DNA of 36,122 nucleotides from Coriobacteriia bacterium (GCA_009778715.1 WRFR01000020.1:1-36122); one strand, 5' to 3'. Numbered from the stretch's first letter, positions 16,943-27,208 are shown. A program made the numbers and translations. The notes: generated by a model from the letters alone, not told the origin.

Positions 16943-19687
16943 GTGTCGGACGTGAAGCGCATCTATTCCTTTGGGATGGGACTCGACGGTGTCAACAACA
17001 CCGAAGGCGATCGTAGCATGAACTACATTCTCGGCGGCAAGGGAGCCAACCTTGCCGAGATGGCGCGGATGGACCTGCCGGTTCCGCCTGGATTCACCAT
17101 CACCTGCCAGACCTGCAACGAATATTCCACCGCAGTACCGATGGCGTTTCCGGAGGGGCTTGCAGAAGACATCGCGGTGCACAACGCCGAGCTTGAGCGC
17201 AAGACGGGTAAGAAGTTCGGCGACGTTAACGACCCGCTGCTCGTGTCGGTACGCAGCGGCGCGGCCTTCTCTATGCCAGGCATGATGGACACCGTCTTAA
17301 ACCTTGGCCTCAATGACGAATCGATCAAGGGCGTCATCGCCCAGACGGGCAATGAGCGCTTTGCCTGGGACAGCTATCGTCGCTTTGTCCAGATGTTCTC
17401 GGGCGTCGTGATGGAAGTCGATGGCGACCTGTTCGAAAACGCTATCACGATGAAGAAACACGAGCGCGGCGTCAGCGCGGATACCGAGCTGACAGCCGAT
17501 GACCTGCGCGAGTTGACCGCGGAGTTCAAGCAGATCTTCAGTGACAATGTGAGCGCAGAGGAGAACCCCGAGCTGGTCAAAGACGGCAAGGTAGAGTTCC
17601 CTCAGGACGTACAGGTGCAGCTGCGCCTGGCGATCGAGGCAGTATTTCGTAGCTGGAACAAGAAACGTGCCCAGGACTATCGCCGCATGGAGAAGATCCC
17701 CGATGATTTGGGTACCGCCGTCAACGTGCAGACGATGGTCTTTGGCAACAAGGGTGACACCTCGGCCACCGGCGTCGGCTTCACGCGCAATCCTGCCGAC
17801 GGTACCAATGAATACTACGGTGACTTCCTGACTAACGCCCAGGGCGAAGATGTTGTCGCAGGCATCCGCAACACGAGCCCGATCGCCGAACTCAAGACTT
17901 TGCCCGGCCTGGAGCAAGCAGGCGCGGAGCTCGACCACATCTTCGATGTGCTTGAAGAGAGCTATCGTGATATGTGCGACGTTGAGTTCACGATCGAGCA
18001 AGGCAAGCTCTATATGCTGCAGACGCGTGTCGGCAAACGTACCGCGCGCGCCGCGCTCAAGATCGCGGTCGACCTGGTCAATGCGGACGTCATCAGTAAG
18101 GACGAGGCGCTCATGCGCGTCAAGCCGGAGCAGCTTGACCAGCTCATGCACCCACAGTTTGACTCCTCCAAGCACTATGATGTGCTGGCGAGCGGCCTGA
18201 ACGCAAGTCCAGGCGCCGCGGTCGGTACGGCGATCTTTACGGCCGATGAGGCTGAAGAAGCCGCCGAAGCGGGCAAGAAGGTCATTTTAGTCCGCTGGGA
18301 GACCACTCCTGATGACCTGCACGGCATGATAGCTGCCCAGGGCATCCTTACCAGCCATGGCGGCAAGACCTCGCATGCGGCTGTCGTCGCGCGCGGCATG
18401 GGCAAACCCTGCGTCTGCGGCGTTGAGGCGCTGCGCATCGACGCGAAGAAGAAAGAGGCCGTGGTCGTGGGCACCGACGTTGTCATCCATGAGGGCGACC
18501 TGCTCTCGATCGATGGTACGACGGGCGTTGTCGTCCTGGGAGCGGCCGAGCTGATCGAGCCCGAGGTTTCCGGTGACTTCGGCGTGGTGCTTGAGTGGGC
18601 CGATGAGTATCGTACGCTCGGCGTTCATGCCAATGCGGACAATCCCGAGGACGCCAAGCTGGCGCGCGAGTTTGGTGCGGCGGGCATTGGCTTGACGCGT
18701 ACCGAGCATATGTTCCTTGGCGAGCGCAAAGCCATTCTCCAGAGTTATATCCTGGCAGACGAGGAGTCCACGCGCGAGGCGGCGCTGGCTAAGCTGGCAG
18801 ACGTCCAGGTCTCCGACTTCCTCGGCATCTTTGAGGCAATGGATGGCCTGCCCGTGACGGTGCGCCTGCTTGATCCGCCCCTGCACGAGTTCCTCGACAG
18901 CCCACGCGAACTTGAAGTTGAGATCACGCGCGAAGAATGCACCGGCGCTGACGCCGCTGTAGTCGCGGAGAAGAAGAAGTTGCTGGCGCAGATCGATTTC
19001 TTCTCTGAGATGAACCCAATGCTGGGTATGCGTGGCTGCCGCCTGGGCATTATGTTCCCGGAACTTTACGGCATGCAGGTGCGCGCGATAACGCGGGCGG
19101 CCTGCCAGCTTAAGGCGCGCGGGCTTGATCCGCGGCCCGAGATCATGGTCCCCCTGGTGTCGGTGAAGGCTGAGCTTGAAACGCTTCGTGGTGAAGCCCA
19201 GGCCATCATCGACGAGGTCATCGCTGAAGAAGGCGTCAAAGTTGACATCCCGATTGGCACGATGATCGAGCTGCCGCGTGCGGCCGTGACTTCCGAAGAG
19301 ATCGGTTCGGTCGCTGACTTCTTCAGCTTTGGTACTAACGACCTGACGCAGACGACCTTTGGGTTCTCGCGCGATGACATCGAGTCGAAGTTCCTGACCA
19401 ACTATCTGACCCGCAAGATCCTGACCCGCAACCCCTTCGAGACGATCGATGACGGGGTCGCCAAGCTGGTCAAGATGGGCGTCGAGGGCGGACGGGCGGC
19501 CAACCCGGGCATCCACATCGGCGTCTGTGGTGAGCACGGCGGCGATCCGGAATCGGTCGTGAAGTTCCACAACATCGGTGGCATCGACTACGTGAGCTGC
19601 TCGCCCTACCGGGTGCCGGTCGCTCGACTGGCGGCGGCGCGCGCGGCGATCGCGAGCAAAGCCGAGACGCAGTTCGTCGACAAATAA
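16943..19687 (+). CDS. ppdK: Pyruvate, phosphate dikinase
   Basis: This enzyme interconverts pyruvate, ATP and phosphate with phosphoenolpyruvate, AMP and pyrophosphate, linking glycolysis and gluconeogenesis in anaerobes. The 914-residue protein has the N-terminal nucleotide-binding domain (YILGGKGANLAEMARMDLPVP). In the swivelling domain, GGKTSHAAVVARG holds the phospho-histidine His478 and the regulatory Thr476, two residues apart as in plant PPDK. The C-terminal PEP/pyruvate barrel has SFGTNDLTQTTFG and GVCGEHGGDP (Cys862). The threonine and the PDRP-type regulator upstream imply phosphorylation control. The start is GTG after AAAAGGAG. dgt follows after 19 bases. Confidence 0.97.
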   Translation: MSDVKRIYSFGMGLDGVNNTEGDRSMNYILGGKGANLAEMARMDLPVPPGFTITCQTCNEYSTAVPMAFPEGLAEDIAVHNAELERKTGKKFGDVNDPLLVSVRSGAAFSMPGMMDTVLNLGLNDESIKGVIAQTGNERFAWDSYRRFVQMFSGVVMEVDGDLFENAITMKKHERGVSADTELTADDLRELTAEFKQIFSDNVSAEENPELVKDGKVEFPQDVQVQLRLAIEAVFRSWNKKRAQDYRRMEKIPDDLGTAVNVQTMVFGNKGDTSATGVGFTRNPADGTNEYYGDFLTNAQGEDVVAGIRNTSPIAELKTLPGLEQAGAELDHIFDVLEESYRDMCDVEFTIEQGKLYMLQTRVGKRTARAALKIAVDLVNADVISKDEALMRVKPEQLDQLMHPQFDSSKHYDVLASGLNASPGAAVGTAIFTADEAEEAAEAGKKVILVRWETTPDDLHGMIAAQGILTSHGGKTSHAAVVARGMGKPCVCGVEALRIDAKKKEAVVVGTDVVIHEGDLLSIDGTTGVVVLGAAELIEPEVSGDFGVVLEWADEYRTLGVHANADNPEDAKLAREFGAAGIGLTRTEHMFLGERKAILQSYILADEESTREAALAKLADVQVSDFLGIFEAMDGLPVTVRLLDPPLHEFLDSPRELEVEITREECTGADAAVVAEKKKLLAQIDFFSEMNPMLGMRGCRLGIMFPELYGMQVRAITRAACQLKARGLDPRPEIMVPLVSVKAELETLRGEAQAIIDEVIAEEGVKVDIPIGTMIELPRAAVTSEEIGSVADFFSFGTNDLTQTTFGFSRDDIESKFLTNYLTRKILTRNPFETIDDGVAKLVKMGVEGGRAANPGIHIGVCGEHGGDPESVVKFHNIGGIDYVSCSPYRVPVARLAAARAAIASKAETQFVDK

Positions 19688-19706
19688 GCAGGGCAGACAG
19701 GGTTTC

Positions 19707-20759
19707 ATGACGGAGAATGCGGGACTGACACGCGAGGATTTGGAAGCGCGCGAGCATCGTGAGTTGTCCCCGTATGCGGCGTTTTCTGACGCCACGCGCG
19801 GACGCCAGCGGCCCCGGCCGGCCGACCCGCGGCGCACCGAGTTTCAGCGTGATCGGGACCGCATCCTTCATTGCAAGTCGTTTCGGCGCCTGTCGCACAA
19901 GACGCAGGTATTCATCGCCCCGGAAGGGGATCATTACCGCACGCGGCTGACGCACACCCTTGAGGTCAGCCAGATCGCGCGCACGGTCGCGCGCAGTTTG
20001 GCGCTCAACGAGGATCTAACAGAAGCCATCGCCTTAGGGCATGACCTGGGGCATACGCCCTTTGGCCACACGGGCGAGGAGGCGCTGACCGCGGCGCTGG
20101 CCGCTATCGCCGACCGCTATCCGGAGGCGCCACGCAGATTCAAACATGTGGAGCAGTCGTTGCGTGTCGTCGAGCAACTGGAGTATGACGGCAAGGGCTT
20201 GAACCTCTGCTGGGAGACCCGCGACGGCATCCTGGGGCATTCGGGCAAGCACCTTCCGGCCACTCTGGAGGGCCAGATCGTACGAACCGCCGACCGTATG
20301 GCCTACATCAACCATGACATCGACGACGCGCAGCGCGCGGGATTACTTACCGAGGATGACCTGCCTGTTGGTCCTGCCGCGGTACTGGGCCACAGCCTGG
20401 CTGAGCGCCTCACAACGCTGATCGAGGACATGGTGGAAGCGAGCGCCAGCCGTGATCACATCGCGCTTTCCGGCCCAGTCGAACGTGCCTTGCTTGACAT
20501 GCGGGCGTTCATGTTTGAGGCAGTCTATTCCTCGCCATCAGCAAAATCGGAGGGTCCCAAGGCGCAGCGCTTAGTCGAGCAACTCTTTTCCCACTACCTG
20601 GATCATCTTGAAGCCTTGCCCTCAGAGTATCAGGCGACCGCTGCCACCGACCCGGTCCAGGCGGTCATCGATTATGTGAGTGGCATGACCGATCGTTTTG
20701 CGATCCGCGTTTATGAGGAGCTCTATGTTCCCTCGCGCTGGGCGCTTCAGGGCGTATAA
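19707..20759 (+). CDS. dgt: dGTPase-like HD-domain triphosphohydrolase
   Basis: This is a 350-residue dNTP triphosphohydrolase of the Dgt-like HD superfamily, which hydrolyses dNTPs to nucleosides plus triphosphate. The opening RDRDRILHCKSFRRLSHKTQVF and the HD motif THTLEVSQIARTVAR, then ALGHDLGHTPFGHTGEE, are diagnostic. NHDIDDAQRAG supplies the last metal ligand. It sits directly before dnaG, a conserved placement that fits a role in balancing nucleotide pools for replication. dnaG begins 17 bases after its stop. Confidence 0.93.
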   Translation: MTENAGLTREDLEAREHRELSPYAAFSDATRGRQRPRPADPRRTEFQRDRDRILHCKSFRRLSHKTQVFIAPEGDHYRTRLTHTLEVSQIARTVARSLALNEDLTEAIALGHDLGHTPFGHTGEEALTAALAAIADRYPEAPRRFKHVEQSLRVVEQLEYDGKGLNLCWETRDGILGHSGKHLPATLEGQIVRTADRMAYINHDIDDAQRAGLLTEDDLPVGPAAVLGHSLAERLTTLIEDMVEASASRDHIALSGPVERALLDMRAFMFEAVYSSPSAKSEGPKAQRLVEQLFSHYLDHLEALPSEYQATAATDPVQAVIDYVSGMTDRFAIRVYEELYVPSRWALQGV

Positions 20760-20776
20760 AGCACAGGGAGCGCCCG

Positions 20777-22699
20777 ATGGCCTACATCTCCGATGAAGAT
20801 ATTGCGAAGGTTCGTGACGCGACCGATCTGGTAGGGTTGATTGGCGAGCGGGTCCAACTCAAGCAGCGGGGGCGCCAGTGGTGGGGGTGCTGCCCGTTTC
20901 ACAATGAGAAGACGCCGTCGTTTAAGGTTGATCCGGCCAGCGGCCTCTGGCATTGCTTTGGCTGCAGCGAAGGCGGCGACGCTTTTGGCTACGTGATGCG
21001 GACCGAGGGGATGGACTTCGCTGAAGCGGTGCGCTTCCTGGCCGAGCGCGTCCATATCGAGTTGACCATCGACCCACGCTCTGCCGCGCGCAAGGCCCAG
21101 ACTGACGCCCTGCGCGCCGTCTGTGCTGAGACCGCGCGTTTCTACAACGAGCAGCTTTTGCGCGTCAAAGGTTCGGCGCAGGATGCGGCGCGCGCCTACC
21201 TGGGTAAGCGCGGATTCGGCACTAACGTTGCGACCGGCTGGCAGCTGGGTTATGCGCCGGGCCACGGGCAGCTCTTCGAGCACCTGAAGTCGAAAGGCCA
21301 TAAACCTGCCGACATGGTCACCGCCAACGTCGTGGTTCAGCGCAATGGCGCTTATCGTGACCGTTTCTTCGAGCGCGTGATGTTTCCGATCTCTGACCTG
21401 CAAGGACGACCGATCGCCTTTGGTGGGCGCGTGGTCGAGGGGCTGAGCGCCGCCCCGGGCGCGGGGATGCCTGCGGCCAAATATCTTAACAGCAACGATA
21501 CCCCCATTTTTCATAAGTCAGACCATCTTTACGGTATCGCCCAGGCGCGGCGCAGCATCATCGAGCAAAGCTGCGCGCTGGTCGTTGAGGGTTATACCGA
21601 TGTGATCGCCCTGCATGAGGCGGGCTTTACTACTGCAGTCGCCACGCTGGGCACGGCGCTCAACGCCACCCAGGTGCGCTTGCTCTCACGCTTCGCGAAG
21701 CGCATCGTCTATGTGTTCGACGGCGACGCGGCGGGGCAGAAAGCGGCCGACCGGGCCGTCGAATTCATTGAGCAGACGGTGATGCCGGAGTTCGCGAGCA
21801 ACCCACTCCAGCTCGATGTTGTCCTTATCCCGGGTGAGGCTGATCCGGCCGAGCTGGTAGCGACGCCGCAGGGCAAGGAGCACCTGCAGAAGCTCATCGA
21901 TGCGGCGGGTTCACTTTTTGAGTTCGCGATCGACAGGCGCCTGGCTCGCTGGAATCTTGATCGTCCCGAGCAACGTCAGAGTGCGCTGCGCGACGCGGTC
22001 GAGGTCATCGCCAGCCTGCACGGGTCGCTTTTGGGCTCGGAATATGCGCAACTCATTGCGGACAAGCTTGCTGCGGCAGGCTCTACTGTCGAGCTGCGCC
22101 AGGTGTTGGCTGAACTTGAGGCAGCCGCCGCACGGCGCGATCGCCAGGCAAGAGGTGCTTCTCTTCGTGGTGTGGTAGCCGATGAGGGGGCAGAAGGCGC
22201 CTCTGGCGGACAAGTTTTTCCAGAGGAGAGCCAGAAGGCGCGCAGTGTTGTTTCACTTCTGGCAAATCCGGTCAAGCCGGGGGTCAGCAGCCAGCAGGAT
22301 TTGCTCGCGCTGGTGCTTCTCTTTCCGGAAGTACGTCAAGCGTGCTGGGCCGACTTCTCTCCTGAACTGTTCACCGAGCCAGCTTATCGTAAAGTAGCTG
22401 AAGCCTTATACACATATAGTCCGAAAACTCCTCAGAAAAAACTTGATGAAGAGTTGTTGAAGAGTTTTCCGTCACTGCCAGTGTTGGCAGAGCGGTATGG
22501 TAGTATGAATGAGGAAGAGTCCGCACTGGAAACTCGCACCAGGGTCCTTATACAGCAGTTGCACGAAGCAAAGCTTCAGTCTGAAGTCATACAGATTAAG
22601 ACCCAGATGCGTTCCTCTCAGGATTCTGACAAGCTTTTCGAGACCTTGATCAGACGGGAAAGAGAGCTTCAGGAGCTTCGTGCAAAACGCTATAACTAG
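20777..22699 (+). CDS. dnaG: DNA primase
   Basis: This 640-residue enzyme makes RNA primers for replication. The N-terminal CHC2-type zinc finger is present (CCPFHNEKTPSFKVDP, then WHCFGCSEGGD). The catalytic core carries FGGRVV and AKYLNSNDTPIFHK, and the Toprim motifs VVEGYTDVIALHEAGF and YVFDGDAAGQKAADRA. The C-terminal about 150 residues are the helicase-binding part and are less conserved. The last 300 bases are visibly more AT-rich than the core. It forms the macromolecular-synthesis unit with rpoD, which starts 21 bases later. Confidence 0.96.
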   Translation: MAYISDEDIAKVRDATDLVGLIGERVQLKQRGRQWWGCCPFHNEKTPSFKVDPASGLWHCFGCSEGGDAFGYVMRTEGMDFAEAVRFLAERVHIELTIDPRSAARKAQTDALRAVCAETARFYNEQLLRVKGSAQDAARAYLGKRGFGTNVATGWQLGYAPGHGQLFEHLKSKGHKPADMVTANVVVQRNGAYRDRFFERVMFPISDLQGRPIAFGGRVVEGLSAAPGAGMPAAKYLNSNDTPIFHKSDHLYGIAQARRSIIEQSCALVVEGYTDVIALHEAGFTTAVATLGTALNATQVRLLSRFAKRIVYVFDGDAAGQKAADRAVEFIEQTVMPEFASNPLQLDVVLIPGEADPAELVATPQGKEHLQKLIDAAGSLFEFAIDRRLARWNLDRPEQRQSALRDAVEVIASLHGSLLGSEYAQLIADKLAAAGSTVELRQVLAELEAAAARRDRQARGASLRGVVADEGAEGASGGQVFPEESQKARSVVSLLANPVKPGVSSQQDLLALVLLFPEVRQACWADFSPELFTEPAYRKVAEALYTYSPKTPQKKLDEELLKSFPSLPVLAERYGSMNEEESALETRTRVLIQQLHEAKLQSEVIQIKTQMRSSQDSDKLFETLIRRERELQELRAKRYN

Positions 22700-22720
22700 T
22701 ACAGCAGAAAAGAGATAATT

Positions 22721-24208
<1,488 letters not shown>

Positions 24209-24217
24209 GTTCCCCAA

Positions 24218-24264
24218 CGTCATCCCAGGCGCCCTCGTCATCCCGGGCTTGACCCGGGATCTCG
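24218..24264 (+). repeat. Palindromic repeat copy 2, after rpoD
   Basis: This copy has CGTCATCCC at 24218 and 24236 (18-bp spacing) and the hairpin ATCCCGGG (24240-24247), loop CTTGA, CCCGGGAT (24253-24260). Bases 24236-24264 are identical to the copy inside recO. It begins 9 bases after the rpoD stop. It could act as a transcript-end hairpin, but no T-run follows. Confidence 0.85.
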
Positions 24265-24344
24265 GCGCGACACTTTTGCCTGGCAATGAATTCGATAGGG
24301 CATAGTGGTAGCCTAGTAATGGCTTTAAAGAAAAAGGAGAATCT

Positions 24345-25202
24345 ATGTCTGATGCGCTGGAGGTGCGTGGCCTCCGTAAGACCTATGATGACTTTACACT
24401 CAACGATGTCTCGTTCACCTTGCCCGAGGGCTCGATTATGGGCTTTGTAGGGCAGAACGGCGCCGGTAAGACCACCACGATCAAGTTGATTTTCAATATG
24501 ATCGGGCGTGATGGGGGAGAGATCAAAGTTCTCGGGCTTGATAATCTGCGCGATGAGCTAGCGATCAAACAGGATTTGGCGGCGGTTTTCGATGAGATAT
24601 TCTTCGTCGACACCTGGCGCGTCGCTGAAGTCGAGAAAGTCGTCTCTGGCTTCTATCAGAACTGGGATCACAGCCAGTACACAGGCTATCTCAAGCAGTT
24701 CGAGCTGGCGAGCAACAAGAAGATCAGCGAGCTGTCACGCGGCATGAAGATGAAGCTCATGCTGGCGGTGGCGATGTCGCATGGCGCGCGGTTGCTCATT
24801 CTTGATGAGCCGACCAGTGGTCTTGACCCGGTCGCGCGCGACGAGCTGCTCGATATTTTGCTCGACTACATTGGCGACGGGGTGAAGAGCGTATTTTTCT
24901 CAACGCACATCACCTCCGACTTGGACCGGATCGCTGATTACATCACGCTGATCGATCACGGGCATATCTTTTATACCGGCAAAAAGGATGAGTTGCTGGA
25001 ACATTTCAGCATCGTCAAAGGCGGCAAAGAGGATTTGTCCGACGAGCTTCGCCATAAGCTTATTGGGCAGTCGGCTACGCGCGACGGCTTTATCGGGATG
25101 CTGCCGGCAAGCGAGGTGACGGGGCTTGCCGCCGACCTGACGATCGAGCCGCCGACCATCGACGAGATCCTGGTCTATATCAGCAAAGGAGAGGCGCGAT
25201 GA
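24345..25202 (+). CDS. ABC transporter ATP-binding protein (YtrB-like)
   Basis: This 285-residue ATPase has Walker A GQNGAGKTTTIK, the signature ISELSRGMKMKLMLA, Walker B LLILDEPTSGLDP and the switch His in STHITSDLDRIADY. The methionine/lysine-rich signature helix resembles YtrB-type export ATPases. The last about 70 residues are an accessory tail. The stop overlaps the permease start by 4 bases (the ATG starts inside GCGATGA), so the two form an exporter unit. A GntR-type YtrA regulator, usual in Firmicute ytr operons, is absent. AAAAAGGAG precedes the ATG. The substrate is unknown. Confidence 0.88.
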   Translation: MSDALEVRGLRKTYDDFTLNDVSFTLPEGSIMGFVGQNGAGKTTTIKLIFNMIGRDGGEIKVLGLDNLRDELAIKQDLAAVFDEIFFVDTWRVAEVEKVVSGFYQNWDHSQYTGYLKQFELASNKKISELSRGMKMKLMLAVAMSHGARLLILDEPTSGLDPVARDELLDILLDYIGDGVKSVFFSTHITSDLDRIADYITLIDHGHIFYTGKKDELLEHFSIVKGGKEDLSDELRHKLIGQSATRDGFIGMLPASEVTGLAADLTIEPPTIDEILVYISKGEAR

Positions 25203-25876
25203 ATACGGGAACTACCAGCGCAGGGCGCATCCTGCATTCCCTAAAACTTGATTTCTTTGCGGCAAAAGCGGGCCTGCGTCTGCCGATGATCGTGATCATG
25301 GCATTGGTCATCGTCGGGGCAGGCGCCAAGCAGCCCTATCTGTCGCTGGCTTTGGTGCTGCTGTTCTCTGTGGTGCTGGGCGGGACCGTGTTCTCCACGC
25401 TTGAGAAGAACCATGCTGACGTGATGTATGGGGTGCTGCCGCTCAAAAAAATTGAGATGATGATCGGGCGCTACCTTTATGCCTTGATCTTTAGTGTAGC
25501 GGCGCTAATCATTGGCAGCATTGTGGCCTTTGCGATCTCCCGTATTTTCAACGTGAAGCTTGACAGTTTTATGTTCCTGGCGGTGCTCTCGGTCGCGTTT
25601 GCGTACTACTGTTTCGCCGTGGGGGTCGCTTATCCGCTCTACTTCAAGTTCGGCTTTACCAAGGCCTATATCTTCACGATGGTTCCCACCTATTTTCTTG
25701 GAATCTTAGGCGTAGTACTCATGAGTCGCAAAAACTTTGCGAGCAACCTGAACAGCGTGGTCCAGTTTTTCACGGCCCATCAGTATCTGATGCCGATCTT
25801 TGGCGTGATTGGCGGGCTGGTGCTGCTGGTAATTTCACTGGCGGTGGCCAACGCTATTGTCGCGCGTGCGAACTAG
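25199..25876 (+). CDS. ABC-2-type membrane permease
   Basis: The 225-residue protein has about six hydrophobic segments (roughly 28-45, 48-65, 88-112, 120-142, 150-168 and 195-220). It also has the ABC-2 permease pattern STLEKNHADVMYGVLPLKKIEMMIGRYLYAL, typical of PF13346-like exporter subunits. It partners the ATPase encoded just upstream, with which it overlaps by 4 bases. An intact homodimeric exporter would need two copies of each. The substrate cannot be deduced. A truncated mntP copy follows 39 bases after its stop. Confidence 0.8.
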   Translation: MNTGTTSAGRILHSLKLDFFAAKAGLRLPMIVIMALVIVGAGAKQPYLSLALVLLFSVVLGGTVFSTLEKNHADVMYGVLPLKKIEMMIGRYLYALIFSVAALIIGSIVAFAISRIFNVKLDSFMFLAVLSVAFAYYCFAVGVAYPLYFKFGFTKAYIFTMVPTYFLGILGVVLMSRKNFASNLNSVVQFFTAHQYLMPIFGVIGGLVLLVISLAVANAIVARAN

Positions 25877-25915
25877 TTACGGCGCCTCGCCAGTCCCAAC
25901 TGGTAAGATGTACCC

Positions 25916-26074
25916 ATGGGATTTGTCGAGCTGTTATTAATTGCTGTGGGGCTTTCAATGGACGCCTTTGCTGTCTCGGCCAGCCTTGAGCTATCGCTGA
26001 GGAAGACCTCGTTGAAACCTACAAATCTGGCATTTTGTGGGGGATGGTTAAGAATACTCTGCTTTGCTCTATGA
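25916..26074 (+). pseudogene. Truncated 5' copy of mntP
   Basis: From about 25900 to 26017 this segment matches the start of the intact mntP at 27215, including the promoter-like CTGGTAAGATGTACCC before the ATG. By hand count about 15 of 102 coding bases differ over the first 34 codons, and the reading frame is kept (MGFVELLLIAVGLSMDAFAV). After codon 34 the similarity stops abruptly and the frame runs to a TGA at 26072, giving 52 residues against 194 in mntP. Only the first membrane helix and its SMDAF motif remain, so it cannot be a working pump. Its end overlaps the last bases of the flavodoxin gene on the other strand. Confidence 0.85.
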
Positions 26075-26707
26075 GGCTTTTTGGGCAAGTCGTTTTCCCA
26101 TTTGAAACGCCGCTTCGCAATCCTTCGGGAACTGCTCAAGATGGCGCCTTTCTATCATCTCTACATCAAACATCGTTGCGGCGTACTTTGAATAGTCTTG
26201 TAACTGCTGTGTCTGGCAGGCTGTGACGTATTCTGACTCACCGATGATCTGGCCGGTCATACCTATCAGGCGCGCAAAGAGGTCTTTATAGGTTCCATCG
26301 GGCGCGTTCATGGTGAACACCCAGCCTACTTTGGTACGCTTTGGATATACTGGCTTCCGTTCTTTGTTGTAGGTTATACCGGGGAACAGATACCGCTCCA
26401 GAAATGAACGCGTTTCGCCGGTGACATCGCTGAAATATATTGGTGAGCCGATAAGTAGCACGTCTGCTTCGATGGCTTTTTTCAAAATCGGGGCAAGATC
26501 GTCCTTTGTGGCGCATTTTGCGAATTTGCTTTCATCGAGCAATTTGCACGAATGGCAGCCGACGCAGCCCCGAAAATTGAGATCGTACAGATTGACAAGT
26601 TCCCCCGTGGCGCTGGGTACGCTCAGAGCGCCATCAAAGGCGCTTTTCAACAGTGTGGCGGTGTTGCGGTGCTTATTGGCTGCTCCGCAGATAGCGAGAA
26701 TATTCAT
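26069..26707 (-). CDS. Flavodoxin-family NAD(P)H-dependent oxidoreductase
   Basis: This 212-residue flavoprotein has the FMN phosphate loop at the start (GAANKHRNTATLLKSAF), a cysteine cluster FRGCVGCHSCKL, and the flavin-binding SPIYFSDVTGETRSFLERY. It belongs to the NADPH-dependent FMN reductase/WrbA-like group, which often reduces quinones, nitro compounds or iron-flavin partners. It is divergent from an HxlR-type regulator 112 bases away, a common arrangement in which the regulator controls the reductase in response to electrophiles. AAGGAT lies before the ATG. Confidence 0.87.
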   Translation of the reverse strand: MNILAICGAANKHRNTATLLKSAFDGALSVPSATGELVNLYDLNFRGCVGCHSCKLLDESKFAKCATKDDLAPILKKAIEADVLLIGSPIYFSDVTGETRSFLERYLFPGITYNKERKPVYPKRTKVGWVFTMNAPDGTYKDLFARLIGMTGQIIGESEYVTACQTQQLQDYSKYAATMFDVEMIERRHLEQFPKDCEAAFQMGKRLAQKAS

Positions 26708-26732
26708 TGTAGATCCTTCTTTTACAATATGG

Positions 26733-26771
26733 TTGTTTCGTAATTAACTAAGTATAGAAGCATGGAAACAA
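26733..26771. promoter_or_regulatory. Inverted repeat between flavodoxin and HxlR genes
   Basis: TTGTTTC (26733-26739) and GAAACAA (26765-26771) face each other across 25 bp in the shared 112-bp promoter region. HxlR proteins bind as dimers to inverted sites between themselves and divergent reductases, so this is a candidate operator. The arms are short and could be chance. Confidence 0.35.
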
Positions 26772-26819
26772 ATAGTGAAGTACGCACAATTTTGTTCCTT
26801 AAAAATGAGGTGATAAGCT

Positions 26820-27143
26820 GTGACACAAGAAAATAGTCGTGACGCAAATTGCGCGATTTTGGAGGCTATGGATATATTGGGAGGTAAATGGCGGTTGCCT
26901 ATTTTATGGCGCCTGTCTTTTGGCACGTTGCGCTACAATGAGCTGAAAAGACAGGTGTACGGGATTACAAATATCATGCTGACGCGTTCTCTCCAGGAAC
27001 TAGAAAGCTATAAATTAGTAACGCGAGTTCAATATGATAAAGTTCCCCCGATGGTTGAATACTCGTTATCCAGTGATGGGGAAAAGTTGATTCCTGCGTT
27101 GCTGGAACTAAAAAAGTGGGTTGAGGGTAGGAGCGCAGCATAA
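26820..27143 (+). CDS. HxlR-family winged-helix regulator
   Basis: The 107-residue protein matches the HxlR family: Cys11 followed by LEAMDILGGKWRLPILWRLSFGTLRYNELKR, then ITNIMLTRSLQELESYKLV and PPMVEYSLSSDGEKLIPAL. The single N-terminal cysteine is the redox-sensing position in YodB- and HypR-type members. The start is GTG at 26820 with GAGGTGAT 5 nt upstream. By analogy it would repress the divergent flavodoxin gene until its cysteine is modified by quinones, aldehydes or disulfide stress; this is inference. Confidence 0.88.
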   Translation: MTQENSRDANCAILEAMDILGGKWRLPILWRLSFGTLRYNELKRQVYGITNIMLTRSLQELESYKLVTRVQYDKVPPMVEYSLSSDGEKLIPALLELKKWVEGRSAA

Positions 27144-27202
27144 TAGGGTCTGCCTGGGTATTTCGCACGCTGGGTGCAGATTCCAGGAATGTTCCGAGCT
27201 GG

Positions 27203-27208
27203 TAAGAT
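27203..27208 (+). promoter_or_regulatory. Candidate leaderless -10 (TAAGAT) of mntP
   Basis: TAAGAT lies 6 nt before the mntP ATG, with no ribosome site between, so transcription would start at the ATG. The same CTGGTAAGATGTACCC-ATG is kept in the truncated copy at 25900. No clear -35 or manganese riboswitch is seen in the 71 bases after the HxlR gene. Confidence 0.4.

Noticed and set aside
16747..16962. 71-residue minus-strand ORF before ppdK
   Set aside because: It overlaps the ppdK start, lacks a ribosome site and resembles no family.
19081..19145. Third copy of the CCCGGG repeat in ppdK (GGGCTTGATCCGCGGCCCGAG)
   Set aside because: The likeness is loose and the bases code the conserved PPDK motif GLDPRPEIMVPLV.
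18287..19837. 516-residue minus-strand ORF over ppdK
   Set aside because: It lies wholly over the well-conserved PPDK and dgt starts, has no family match that I can see, and reflects GC-rich codon structure.
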